Below are positions 1 through 12,128 of a stretch of 64,000 bases of DNA, piece by piece. Every line of letters starts with the position of its first letter. Positions within the stretch are counted from its first letter, which is position 1. A program made the translations under genes and the position numbers. Below the pieces are notes generated by a model. That model was given only the letters and a program-made list of their open reading frames with translations. It was not told where the DNA came from and did no database searches. The stretch comes from Orthonyx spaldingii. Taxonomy: Eukaryota; Chordata; Aves; Passeriformes; Orthonychidae. The DNA lies in assembly GCA_013397795.1 (NCBI GenBank), contig VZTJ01005702.1, positions 818,925 through 882,924 on the forward strand, read 5' to 3'.

Positions 1-3000
1 AGACTCCCTGCTGTTACTCTTGGTTGGGAACCAACTGCAGAGAAATGGACTGCCTGTCTCTCTTCAGGTAAGATGACTGCAACTCAGTTCTGCCTTCTTG
101 GCATGGGACCATGGAGGCCAAATTCTCTTTCAGCCTGTGCAAGTCATGATTCTGCTTGTTTGCTTCTGAAACCCACCCCTGCAGAAAGGAAGTAGAAAAG
201 TAGCAATATAAGCTAAAGAGAGCAGTGTAAAATTCAGACAACTGAGAATGTGTAGCTCTAATACAAATTTTAGTAAAATTCTGTACTCTTCCTAGTGTTT
301 AAGAGTAGCATTTGCTAATATTTTACTATTAGCATGAATGGCCTGCAGTGGACATGACTGCTGTGTCTCCTTCTGTACTTTTCAACTAATAATAACTCTT
401 TGAAGAAAGTGGTATATGAACACAGGTTTCTTCAGCATGAAGTCATGAATGGTCCTGTTTGCGAAAGGAACTTCCTATCTATGTTTTTTGACCCTCTCTC
501 CCCCAAGTTTTTCAAGTGTAGGTTTTTCTTTCAGCCCCATCTGCTGTCCTTTTACCACTTCCACTCTTTTCCAATGTGTCTTTCGTTCTTAGTGCCACCC
601 AATTTGGATCTGGTGATTCATGTATATGCTTCCCCGCTGAATAACCAGCATGAGGCAGGAAAGTCTACCCGCTGACTACTGACTGCTTCTTTCCTACTTT
701 GCCTTTTTCAGAGTAGGTTAAAGTCCAGCTTTTAAAGGAGAGAAGGGAGAAGAGTTATGCAGTGCCACTCAGCTTGTGTGCAGGCTATAAACAGTGTTAG
801 AAAATAATATGAGGAAGCAGAAATGTATCATGTTTAGACCATATCTAGAGATTTTCTTTAGCTCTGATTATCACTATTAGAGTCCACATTAACAAACTAC
901 ATCATAACTTGGTCTGCTTGTTTTTTAAACCAAGGTTTAGCAGTGTTTTGTTTGTTTCCTGTGGTTTTGAGGGATTTCCACATATGGCTGCACCATCCGA
1001 AAAAGATGCCAAGGCTAAAATGGACTTCATGTGACACAAAGTCCACAGGAGTTTGCGTAATGTGTATTTCTCCCACATCACTGTTCCGCTCCGTGCATGG
1101 TACAGTGGATTTTCCTAGTAATGGTTTTGTGATGGTACAGATTAGGGATAAACCAACTGGAAGATGGGAGTGATTCCCAAGTCTTGTGTAAGAAGCTCTG
1201 TTCAAGCTCTGTTGTGACTCCATTCATGAGCCAAATTCCACATCTTTCTCTCCATGCTCAGGCTTTCAAGCTTCTGGAAATAAGCTCAAACGCATGGGCC
1301 TGAAGGGGGTTTAGCCCTTCAGGTTTAGCGTTGCTGTCAGACAGTCATGAAATCAAAACTACAGAACATGTCAAGAAAAGCACCCACCCCACAGGCTAGA
1401 TGTGGAAGCTATGTATTTTTTGCAAGACGAGTTGTCCTGCCAAGTAATTCTTTACTCCAAAATCAGAAACCTCAAGTCCCTTCTGAATGGCACCCACCAG
1501 GGTTTGGACAGGGACAAAAGATGGGAGCTGCTGTGCCTTCAGGGACATGGCTGTGACTTCCAGGCATTCTCTGCTCCTGAAAGATGGAAATTCCTGTTGT
1601 GCACAGAAGCAATGTACAGCTTTGAGCATATGGAAGGTGGAAGCCTTTCACCTCCTTGAGAAGCAGTATGTGATTTATCTCTAGTTTGGTAGGGAAAAAA
1701 ATTCTGGTGTGCCTTTCTGGAGAGGTTGCTGGCCCCTGACCTTCTTTGACCTGATTTAATTGAGGATTTTGCCAAGCTTATTACATGGGATGTTCTTTGG
1801 CAGCACTGAGCAAACAAAGCAGGCTGATCACAAATTATCATTTACACGTGCACAGAATGAAACATAAAAATAGCTCTTTAAAAAAAATAATTTCCTTTTC
1901 AGTGACATATAATAACCTTCCTTTAGTAATCTGTCATAGACCTCAAGATCTGTATGACAAAACATCTCAGCTTCCTCAGTTTTATGTCTTCCCAGACACA
2001 TTACTAACACAAGGCTGAAAAATGCAAAAAATGCACATCCAATTTTTTTTTCTTTTTTTAAACTACATTACTGATTCTACCCATTTTGTGTCTGCCTACC
2101 AGCAGTGTCAGCCAATATTTACTGATGTGCCTGCTTTACCTTTTACATATTCCCACAAATGAAATACATGGGACATATTTCCTCATATTTCAGGAAAAAA
2201 TATCCATTGCATACACAAAGTATTTGCTTTTGAAGTATTAAAACTCAGGTTGTTGACCTGACAGCTGCTTGCAGGACAGTGCATGTCATGACATGAATGA
2301 GAGAAGCAACAGGATAGATTAAAAAGGAATTACAGGTGAAATTGCTTTTCCTTATTGTTTTTAGGCAAGATGTCATTATTTTCAGAACATTATTCATTAA
2401 GTGAAAAGGTGGTTCCACACTCTGAGATGTAATATTTGAAACTTCTCAAAACAAAAACCATATTACAATGTAACCGGCTTTGGTTTTATTTGAAGAAACA
2501 GTCTAGAAATTCTCCCCTTATAACTCATCACCACCTTGACAACAGGTATGTTTCTCAGTTTAGGACAGTCAATAAGAAAGCAAGTGACAGCAATTTTTAT
2601 TGTCCCCATAACAATTAAAAAGTGATAAAGTCTCACAGTGACTCCTCTACTTTTAAGAGTTTTTCCATCTTTGAAAGCTAACAAGACTGGAGATTTTCAA
2701 TTTTATAAAATGTTATTAGATACAAGACTGAATAATTTGCCAAATCTGTGGAACAAAAAACTACTGATGACTTAACCGGTCTTAGGGTTCATTTCAGGAT
2801 TGGCTTTAGTTTTCTTGTTTAGGAGGTGTCTACATCTGACTTAAGGTAACTGCATACTGTATTCTGACATCAGTAGAATTCCCACATGTCAGGAAAGGAG
2901 ACTAAACCATAATTAATTAGCTGACAAAATTGCTAAAGACTCATATGTGAGCTGGTTATTTTCCCTTTGCCTTCTTTTTTTGCCATCTCCTGCTTTCTGT

Positions 3001-6000
3001 TTGGCTGTTCATGTTTATGATGTAGAAGGAAACAGGTAAAGAATCACTTACCTAGAATCGATGTAAGATCCAAAAGACATATAGCAATGGGAGACCTTGT
3101 GTGAGTATGAGGCTTATGTAATGCCCATCAAGCTCTGCAATTTCACCAGTAAATTCTAAATTTCAGCCAAATTCAGCAGAAGTGGAAACTTCCAAGATGA
3201 TAAGTCCCTAAAAAATGTCATGAAAATTCATCGTAAGGAAGAAGACAAAAGAGAAGTTTGACTTCAGTCCTTATCTTACTTCTGTGATGTGCAAGTGTTG
3301 CTGTCAGCACTCAATGCTCTAAATCAGCCATGACCTGTGCTGCCTCTTGCCCAGTCAAATAGGTAACATGTATGGCAGGGAAATAGAAGTGTTGCGAAAA
3401 TCAGGGCAAGAGCACGGAATATGGGATACTGAGAAACTAGGATGATTACTGCAGAAGAGATTTTGGGGATATAAGAGCAATCTGATGGTGCAGTGGGAGC
3501 TTTGATTAGTATCATGGGGAAACAAAAGTCTTTAGTGACCATATGAATATGCAGAAGACATGAGTGCTGTCTGGACAGCAGCTTGGATCTGTAATTTTAT
3601 TTTCTTCTTTGCACATTTACCCCCTTAGTCACCCCATCCCCTTATCTTTTCTCTCCCTCCTCTGCTTGACAAGCTTCCTCATTTACGTCACAGCCAAGGT
3701 AGTCATAAGTCAGCTGAGAAACGAGGAATTAATAATTTCCTTCCCCTTAGGGCACTAGCACATCACTGCTATGAAACACTTAGGTCACCTGTCTTCCCAG
3801 CAAGAGAGCAGCAAGTACACAGTGTAACCCAACAATTCCAGTGTGTCTCCTCCCTTTGGAAGAGCCACTACACTGGCTACAAGGTTGGAGGGGGTTATAC
3901 TTTTGATGAGTTCTGCCAGCTATTACCTGCAAGATTTTTTTTTCAAGTAAAGTTTTCTCACAAACTTCATGTTTTCAGATACCTCTATAGAACCCTATGT
4001 TTTTTTCTGAAAGGCTGCAACTCTTCTGGGCTGATAATTGTATAGACGTTAGATATCAACAGCTATAAAACTATATGAATTTTTAGAAACAAAATACAGA
4101 ATCGCAGAGGATTTTTAAAGCAAAGTGAAAGGATAGTTCCAAACAGAGCACAAGATCACAGCAAGGGTGGTAAATGTAAGAAATGTAGGTTGCATAGCAA
4201 ACCTGGCCTTGAGATTGCATGACCTGTCTTGGAGATGTCAGTTTGCCATTCTGTGCCCAGTTTCACCTAGTTGGGAAAGAGGTTAGCACTCCTATCTTTA
4301 GAAATGCAGTGTTACTGATTTTTTTAGCTAACTTTTCAAAGCATTTTGTGAGGCACAGCTAAAGGAAGTAGTACAGTTCTGTTACCATCTATTCAGCTCC
4401 TGGGAGAGTGTACCAAGGTCTCTAAGAGAAAATGGAGTTCATGTCAGCAGTTGGATGAAACAAAGAAAGAAGGTAATGGCAGAGATTAAAGAGGTGAATA
4501 GGGAAGTATGCAAGATATAAAGAAAAACGTGGGTGAGTGACATCTGCCTGAGAAAAAGAAGTTGGAGGTGGATGAGGGAGGGCAGTACAAATGGAAGGGG
4601 TGTGCTTACCAAGTGGTACTGTCTACCTGTCCTTGCTGGAATGCAAATGTGAAGTTGCATTTGAATACAGAGAGAGTGCCAGCCCTTGTCAGAGAGAGGA
4701 GGTTTCAAGTTTATCAGCTACTGGCATGTTGTGTGCTCCATGGCTGACATGCAGCTCATGTGCCCTGAAACAAGAAAATTGTTTTACAACCTTAGGCTGC
4801 TCCTATAACACAGTGATCTTGACATAAATCTGTTCCAGCATAACCAAGCTGGAGCAAGTAAGCAACAGCACTTGTTTTCCTGCCTTTGTAAACTCATCCT
4901 GCTTTCCCTCTCTGACTTACCCAGTAGAAACAAGATAATTAAAAATGGCCCTAAACCGTAGCCCTTGAGATTCATGACAGACCCTAAGAGAATTTCCTCA
5001 GTGTAAGCTGAGGTGATTTAGAGAGATTGCCTTTCCTTAACTGAAAGTGTTTTAAGAATGTGCTAACAGCATATAAATTAAAAAGGGATTGGAGGCTGGA
5101 GCTTTAACACCAATGCCACAGGAGGACAAGTCAGTGCAAGATCAGGCAGTTGTGGAAGTATAATCAAAGCAATGTCAGACTGATTAAGACTAAACCACAT
5201 CAGAAGTGCAACTGGTAAGAGCCTTAATCATTCAGAGTCAAATAAAGTAGGGAATATGGTATTCCTTAACATCACTTCTTAGAGAGATTTTTGTGACCAG
5301 GTTCAGAATAAAAGAAAGTCCAGTACAACAGGCTTTGGTCCTCAGAGGAAAGATGAAGACTGGACATATCTGGACTAAATGGGAACATATATAGGATATC
5401 TAGTGGCTGATATAATGTAGTTCACTCTTCTATAGCATATGTTCTTTTTTTTCTTTTTTTTTTTTTTTTAATTTCTCCTTTGCTTCTCTTGCGGAAAATG
5501 TCTTAACTACAGCAGTGAACTAGCTTGTATTTGTAGTTTTCTTTTTTCATTCTGTTCCATACAGGGCTGTGTTGTCAAGGAGCTCTAAAACCTGTGCTCC
5601 ACATTTTTCACTATGGAGAACACTTCTATTTGCTGAGCTGGCAGCTGCCGTGTAAGCTTTTCAGTCCTTTTTAATCACTCTGCCTCCCGTAGCAAGCTAC
5701 TGTGAATTAGTTCTTTGGGGCTCATTATCCAGACTCCTTTACCACCCTTGAGAAGGAATAAGAGGTACGGAAGAAAGCCCAAGGGGATATCCCCTGTTTA
5801 ATGAATCTCTGCTGTGCCTGTAGAGCCATAGTGCAAAGAGAAGGATGGAAGGGTCATGTCTGGGATGCATCGTGTTCTGAATGATAGCGCATGAGAATGG
5901 ATCAGAGCAGCCATGAAACTGCTTTGCAAGGCACTGGAAGTCAAGTTGGCTCTGAATGATACCAGGAAACAGAAGGATAAGGACCCTGGAAAACTTGCTT

Positions 6001-9000
6001 TACCCATGTCCTCACTTAGAAAGGCTACAGTGCTGAAGTCACTGACAGCTGAAAGATGGGTAACTGGAAAGAGGAAGGAAAAAGTCCAGTATCTCTGCTT
6101 TTTCATGGTGTTTTCTCTGATTCCAGGGAATCTGACCTTAAGCAGCATGCCAAGGCAGGGAGATAGGGCTCTTCGCAAGTAGCAGTCACCCTAATTGACA
6201 GAAAAGAAATGTGATTGTATGCCCTTGTACTTCCTTCGATGGATTTTACTTACCTAGACGCTGCAGATTTAGAGTGAAGAGCTGTCAACTGAGATTTTGA
6301 ATGAGGATGTTTACCCCTCTTGCTTTGCAGATGTGGGAGCAACAAAGATCCTCACTTTTACAACAGAAAAAAGACTGTTGCCTGTTCTGTTTTGTAGTTG
6401 CTGTGTGCTGATTGGAAAGCTGCTGAGAAAAAGTTTTATAAGGCTCTTCTCACTCATTAACTGAATCATCTTAGGTGCAGGAGATAGTAGGAAACAAATC
6501 ACTTACAATAAATACTGAAGCTTCAAATTCAACCCAAACCTCTCTGTAGACTGGAGGTGCATGCTACTATTTCAGGTTTTTACTTCATTAAAACTCCAGG
6601 GATTTGGACTCATTAAACCTGCTAATCCCAGGATTACTTTTTAATTGCAGCTTTTAACTCATCTGTTGTGCTACCTGTAGCTCCATCAAAGCTGTGCTCA
6701 CAAGGAAAAGCATGAGAAAAGGAACCAAGAGAAATTTGTTTCTGTGGTCAGTCGCTGCCTGGAGCTCTCTCACTGGCTTTTAAGTATCTTGTGAAAGCAT
6801 GACTGAAATAGACTGAAACAGTTACATCTGAACAGATTAGGCTGTGAACATCTTTATGAAGATATGGAGGTTTTCTTACAGGTACAGTGTGTCCTTGCAG
6901 CTAGCTGCATCAATATGGAGAGTGCAGAGAGGCACACCAGCTGTGCACAACTGCGCCACATTCAGCAGCAGAGTGTTTGAATATGAACAAGGCTCTCATT
7001 TTGGTCTCAGTCCTTCCCTTCTCTCCCTGTTGAATGAATAAATCTGCTTCGTTGCTGTTTATGTGATACAAGTGGGTGAGAATTAGCAGTTTGGAATTAC
7101 TGGTTTGCGTTATTAACTTGGGTTCATGAATAAACAGAATGACTGCTGCCAGGCAATCATGCATTAATTATCCTTGAGCTATGCTGATGGAAGAGTGATA
7201 GAGAAACAGCAAATATACTAAGAGCTTTTGACTACTGTTTTATTATTATTAGAATTGCTAAAAGGAGAAGACTGGAAAAAACTGCTTATCCTGTCTGCCT
7301 CTGGACTGTGTAGGGGGCTGCAATTCAGGCACCTCCTCTAGAATGTGAATGACAGATGGGTTGTAGTTATTATTTTTTTGTTGTGATCATTGCTAGCCAC
7401 TCAAAATATACTTCTGGCTTCCCTGTAGAGGGAATAGATCCCACTCTGATATCTTTTGCCCTGAACATCCTCTTGGGTTTCATAAGACTGGTAACTGTGG
7501 CTGTTCATCCTGCTGCCAGCTCTGGTAATGAAGCAGTTAAGCAAGACCTGCGGAAAACCCCAGAGAAATGCACTGATTAAACACCTTAGTTTTATCTTCT
7601 ACTGTTCTTCTTGCCTGGTCTTTTTCACCTTCTTCCGGCCTTGGCAGTGCATGCTCTTGTGTTTTTTAGAAAAAGCTGGATGGGAAATTAGTAAACACTT
7701 TATTTGGTTCAACATATGTTAAGGAAGTGGAAACAGCTGGGGGCCAAAGGGAGAATGTGGCCAGCAAGGCAGGTTGTTATTTTTATACAGAGCTGTTCAG
7801 TTAGGTGTCTTTGTGTAGAGATGTCATTTCACTTGGCCCAGTTTTACCTCGATGCCTGCTATTAATCCTCTTGCCTTTGAGCATTTTGTCTTAGTAGTTT
7901 ACACACCTGCATGTTTATGCATTGTGATCCATTGCAGCTTCTCCTTATCTCTCCCTTTCCTCAGCACTTTTCTCTTCCTTTTCCTCTCCTACAGCAGTTG
8001 CCAGTCCTATAGATACCAGGGGCAATGGGAGGGGTCTGGCCCAGTTTTGTCTGTCACCTTCCCAGCCCTTCCTCTTCCCAAGGGCAAGAGAGCCTAGGGT
8101 GAAAGCTGGTCTGAAGGAAAAGAGCCAGCCAGCTTCTGCCAAGTTTGAAAAAACAGACCAAGGATGAGTTGAGAGGAAATTATTAGGCAGGGGAGACGAT
8201 GGGATTTCCATGGTGCCCAGGGAAATAGTCTAATTTAAGTAATTTGCGTGAAGTCATAATGAGACAGGACTTAAAACTTCAATCCTATGTGTGATATTTT
8301 CTACTCTGTATTATTAGCTATAATTATATATATGTTTTACATTATTATATATTGTAGAGTGATAAGTGATAGAGCAGGAACTTGCAACCACCTCTTCTGT
8401 GGCAGGAAGGAGGCTTAAGTTATTTCCTTAGGAAAACAGAGATGTTGCTTTGTCAGAAGAGAAAAAAGTAATGTAGTAAGTGATGCTGTAGCAATGCAAA
8501 GAATAAAATTTTCTCCTCCTTTTTTCCTACCCTTTCCCTGTCTGCTTCAAAAACTCCCTTCAAGTCTATTGCCACTTATTTCCAGTAACGAATTCAGCTG
8601 AGCACATTTTTGCCTGTCACATGGAGATCTTGCATGATGTGGGTGAAGCAAACGGATATACTTGTGCCTTGATTATACCAAGGCCACTTTATATGGCTAC
8701 AGGGATCACTCTTGGTGTTTTTATTCAAACATCAAAGACCAAGGCCATTCTGTTATTTCTTCCTGGTTTGTTAAGGAAAGTGATTGAATTGCAGAGTTCT
8801 TATTGCTGTTTTGTTACTGTTGTGTACAAACTCTTATCAATTCTGGGGAACTGAAAAATACTTCCAAGCAAAACACAATTTTGATTATTGGCTTCTGTGT
8901 GAGAGCTTTGTAGCCTAATGCCTATGTCAAAGATCACATAAGACTTATTCAGAGTCAGGATGGCAAGACTTAACTTTTTTTTTTTTGCATCATTGACTCT

Positions 9001-9523
9001 GAAACAGGAGTTCAGCAGCCTTATGCTGAGAGGAGAAATGAGGCCCAGAGCCACCTCACTGACTCTTGCCACAGGAGTCTTTAAAACAGCCTTAATTCTG
9101 ATAACCTCCCTGACATAAATTCAAACTGTTCCATGAAGTGTATCACTAACACTGTTTCTCAGAATCCATTTTTATGTCTTCTAATAGTTTATTTGTTGAA
9201 ATATACTTAGTATCTTCTAAAGCTCAGTAATGAAATTGCTATTTTTATGTATTTTATGTGCAAGACAGGGTAGCCTTTTGGTTATGCAGTACCATTAAGT
9301 GAATATAGGTACATTAAGCCTAATAGACACGGCAGTTGCTTTACCTGATTTTTTTTTTATTATTGCTTTTGAAGTGTTTACTTGTTATGTATTTATCATA
9401 TGCAATAAAATGCTCCAAGGGCAAAGAGCAAATATCTTAATCTAGTGTAATAAGTAAAGCTAGTATGAATTAGCTTGCCATTGCTTTCTAGCATGGATCT
9501 TAGCCCTGGTTGCTGCAGCTTGC
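1..9523. other. Non-coding AT-rich block (intron or intergenic)
   Basis: I see no exon, repeat family or RNA gene that can be supported. All reading frames are short, overlap on opposite strands and lack recognisable domains. A possible 3' exon edge lies at the extreme left, ending at 67 with a consensus donor (TTCAG before gtaaga); all three frames are open up to it, but only 67 bases are visible. Small items are a 9-bp-arm hairpin at 1299-1323, a poly-T run at 5445-5469 with one interrupting C, an inverted TAATCC/GGATTA pair at 6623-6636, and an AT-rich stretch near 8310-8355. Composition is uniform and CpG is rare, as in avian introns and intergenic DNA. Confidence 0.6.
6623..6636. promoter_or_regulatory. 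Inverted TAATCC/GGATTA pair (K50 homeodomain-type site)
   Basis: TAATCC and GGATTA face each other with a 2-bp spacer. TAATCC is the known core bound by K50 homeodomain proteins (OTX, PITX, CRX, bicoid). Nothing else marks this stretch as an enhancer, so function is inference only. Confidence 0.2.
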
Positions 9524-9590
9524 TTTTTTTTTTTTTTTTTTTTTNNNNNNNNNNNNNNNNNNNNNNNNNNNNNTTTTTTTTTTTTTTTTT
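9524..9590. repeat. Poly-T tract interrupted by a 29-N assembly gap
   Basis: Twenty-one T, then 29 N (9545-9573), then 17 T. The same homopolymer flanks both sides, so the gap most likely reflects assembly failure in one long T tract and not missing unique sequence. Reading frames that cross it (runs of F or K with X) are artefacts. It could be the A-tail of a minus-strand retrocopy, but the flank right of the tract shows no recognisable element. Confidence 0.9.
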
Positions 9591-12108
9591 GATAACTTTT
9601 TTTTTAAAGATCCCAGGTTGCAGGCGTGCTTTTGTCAGTAATGATAAACTGTTGATATCGATGCCAGCTAATTGCTTCATTTCTACCATCAGATGTTTTC
9701 CATTTTAGAATCCTTTGATTTCCTATCAGTCAAATGGTAAAAAAAGGAGAGAGGTTCTGTAATAAAACTTTTAAAGCACAAACAGAAAATAAAATCTATT
9801 TAGAGTCTAACAATATAATTCTTGCCTTCTTTTTAGTTCAAAGGGACAAATTGCCAGCAGCCTCTGAAAAACCAGAACATGTACAAGACTTCATTATAGC
9901 CAACGATTTCAGGAAATATTGACAGATCTAGTTCTAAGGCAGAATTTCCTGCTTCCTGCCTTGATGGATAAAATACTGACACACACAAATTCATCTGTTC
10001 ATTTTGAACATGTGCTGACAGAAACAGTCTGACTTTTAGAGCAGTATACTCTCCAGGTGTACACACTCGGGATGTCCCTGACTACACAGAGCAAGTTTCT
10101 TGCATCCTGTTTGACATCCCAGGGGATTTACAAGAGGAAAGCTGCCATGGACTCGTGATGGCAGAGGTATGAAGGTGACACCCAGTGTGCTTGCAGGAGG
10201 AGCATTGTCTCCTGCCAGGCTTCAGCCCATTTTTGTTTGGATGAAGAGAAGTTGGCTCAGTGGCTAAACTTTAAAAGCAGTAGTTCAAAATGGTTTCTCT
10301 CCCTTTCTTTACATTTCTGCTCATTTGTTGCTAACTGTCTCCATGCTTTTGGTCTTCTTTCTGGAGAGACCAGATGAGAAGCCTTTTAAAGAAAAAAATC
10401 TAAACCTGATTTGACTGTGGCAGCATAATATGCCAAAAAATTTATTATTTTTTCTTTTTTTTTTTCTGTTGTAACTCAAACAGTTTCAATCAGTGCTAAA
10501 AATATCAGCCAACTTTTTAGTACAAAAAGATTTTGGGTTTTTCAGTAATATGGAGCCAATAGCATTGGTCACACTTAGCAGACTGTGTCACCCCAAGCTA
10601 TTACAACTCACAGCAGTTAGTGCGTGTTGGAATGATGGACCTGTTGGTGGAAACCAATGGTTAAAGCTGAAGTGAACAGGCAAGGAGTGAGATCTCTCAG
10701 GAACATTTTCTGTCTGTAGGCCTTTAGAAAAGCTTGATTTATAGGAACCGATACATTGGCACTTAAGCTGTCTAGACATAGGTGCCTACTTTGAATTAAT
10801 TTTAATGGGAGTTATGCCCAGGGGTGCTTTCCAAGTGCCAAAATGCCATAAAAACCACCTGTGATTATCTTTTGAGGGCCGTTAAAATAAAAAGTTTGTT
10901 CAGATATTGTGCTGACAAAGTATTTAAAAAACCCTAGACAGACTTTGATAAAGTAATGTACAGCAAATGTAGTTGCATATATTAGTGGATTTTATGCTAG
11001 AGAAGTATGGTTCTAGTCATGAGCATGGTGGGAGTGAAAACTTCTGTGAGAAGATAACATTAAAGAAGCAGCAGAAGTTTGGGGTATGGCTGTGGTTTTT
11101 GGCACCTAATGCACATGTAAGCTATGCATCTGAAAGCCATTCAAAAGGCCTAACTTGCATAAGAGTGCCAGGAAACACTTCTTCATTTGTAGACATCCTG
11201 GGCAGCTGTTGTCAGACTATAAAGAAGAAGCAGAGAAGGCACAGAAAGGAAAAAGCCTAGATGTAATGTATCTTTTGGACTGACAAATCTGTCCTCTTCC
11301 ACTTCTGAAACATTGCAAGCTTAAGCAGATTTCAAATAGCTAAAAAGCTGTAATTAGAGTCTTCTTCTGAAACATGCATTTGTTTCCCTAACACTATGCA
11401 GGAGTTCCTGTTTTCCTGTTGTTTCCTGCAGCATAAACATTTATTTTCAATTTCTTTTGTCATCTGCGGAGATACTGTCTGGAGGAGACGTGCTTTCACG
11501 TGACATTCTTCCTTCCCACTGCTGTTTTTGTGGCCTCAAAGGCAAATGCAGGATATTCCTCTTCCAGTTCCTTCAGTGCTTCTCCTTATTCCAGTATCTC
11601 TGATCAATCAATTTGCAGTAATGTCAGCATTTCCAAAGAGCTGATATAATTGCTTGAAAGAAATGTAGAACAGACTGGCACTGAATTTCCAGAAAAGGCT
11701 GAAACATTCTTCAAGCTTGTATAGATTACAGAGGTTTTGAACATCAAGTGAGTAAAGTTTTATAAGTACTGTAATGTAAGTATGATTAAGTTTATAATAA
11801 AATTAGATGAGGATGAACATCAGATTGACATAATTTATCTAGACCCCTTGGGGTTAGCAAAATTGGGACAATCCAGATAAAATAGATCCTCTCTGTGCAT
11901 GGCCCTGATCTGTACTATCTCCCATGTCCCTTTCTTGCTGTCCTTCTGTGACAACTATATGGCTCAAATGGCTTAGCAGGTGATATCCTGTATCAACACT
12001 AAGAATTAGAAAGGTGGGAGAACTTCAGTTTGCTGCTGGTGCACACTGATAATCATACTTTAGATTCTGTGTTGCCTTCTGCACATCATTTCTTTATGGC
12101 TACACAGC

Positions 12109-12128
12109 ACTGCTCAGTACTGAGCAGT
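12109..12128. repeat. 20-bp perfect palindrome with no spacer
   Basis: ACTGCTCAGT is followed directly by its own reverse complement ACTGAGCAGT. Pairing stops at both ends (c and c). With ten self-complementary positions and zero spacer, fewer than 0.1 such sites would be expected in 64 kb of random sequence. It could form a cruciform or bind a symmetric dimeric factor; no known consensus of this exact form comes to mind. Confidence 0.8.

Noticed and set aside
3051..3209. Minus-strand exon between TTTTTTAG and CTAG/GTAAGT
   Set aside because: Splice consensus is good, but every frame contains stops, and nothing else supports a transcript.
5798..6182. Open frames on both strands (126 codons minus, 89 codons plus)
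   Set aside because: Opposite-strand frames cover the same bases and neither shows a known family. The donor-like TGGGTAACTGG at about 6,059 is weak.
6901..7041. Possible + strand terminal exon with stop codon inside AATAAA
   Set aside because: The acceptor is fair and one frame is open, but a stop codon overlapping the poly(A) signal is implausible, and the signal is common in AT-rich DNA.
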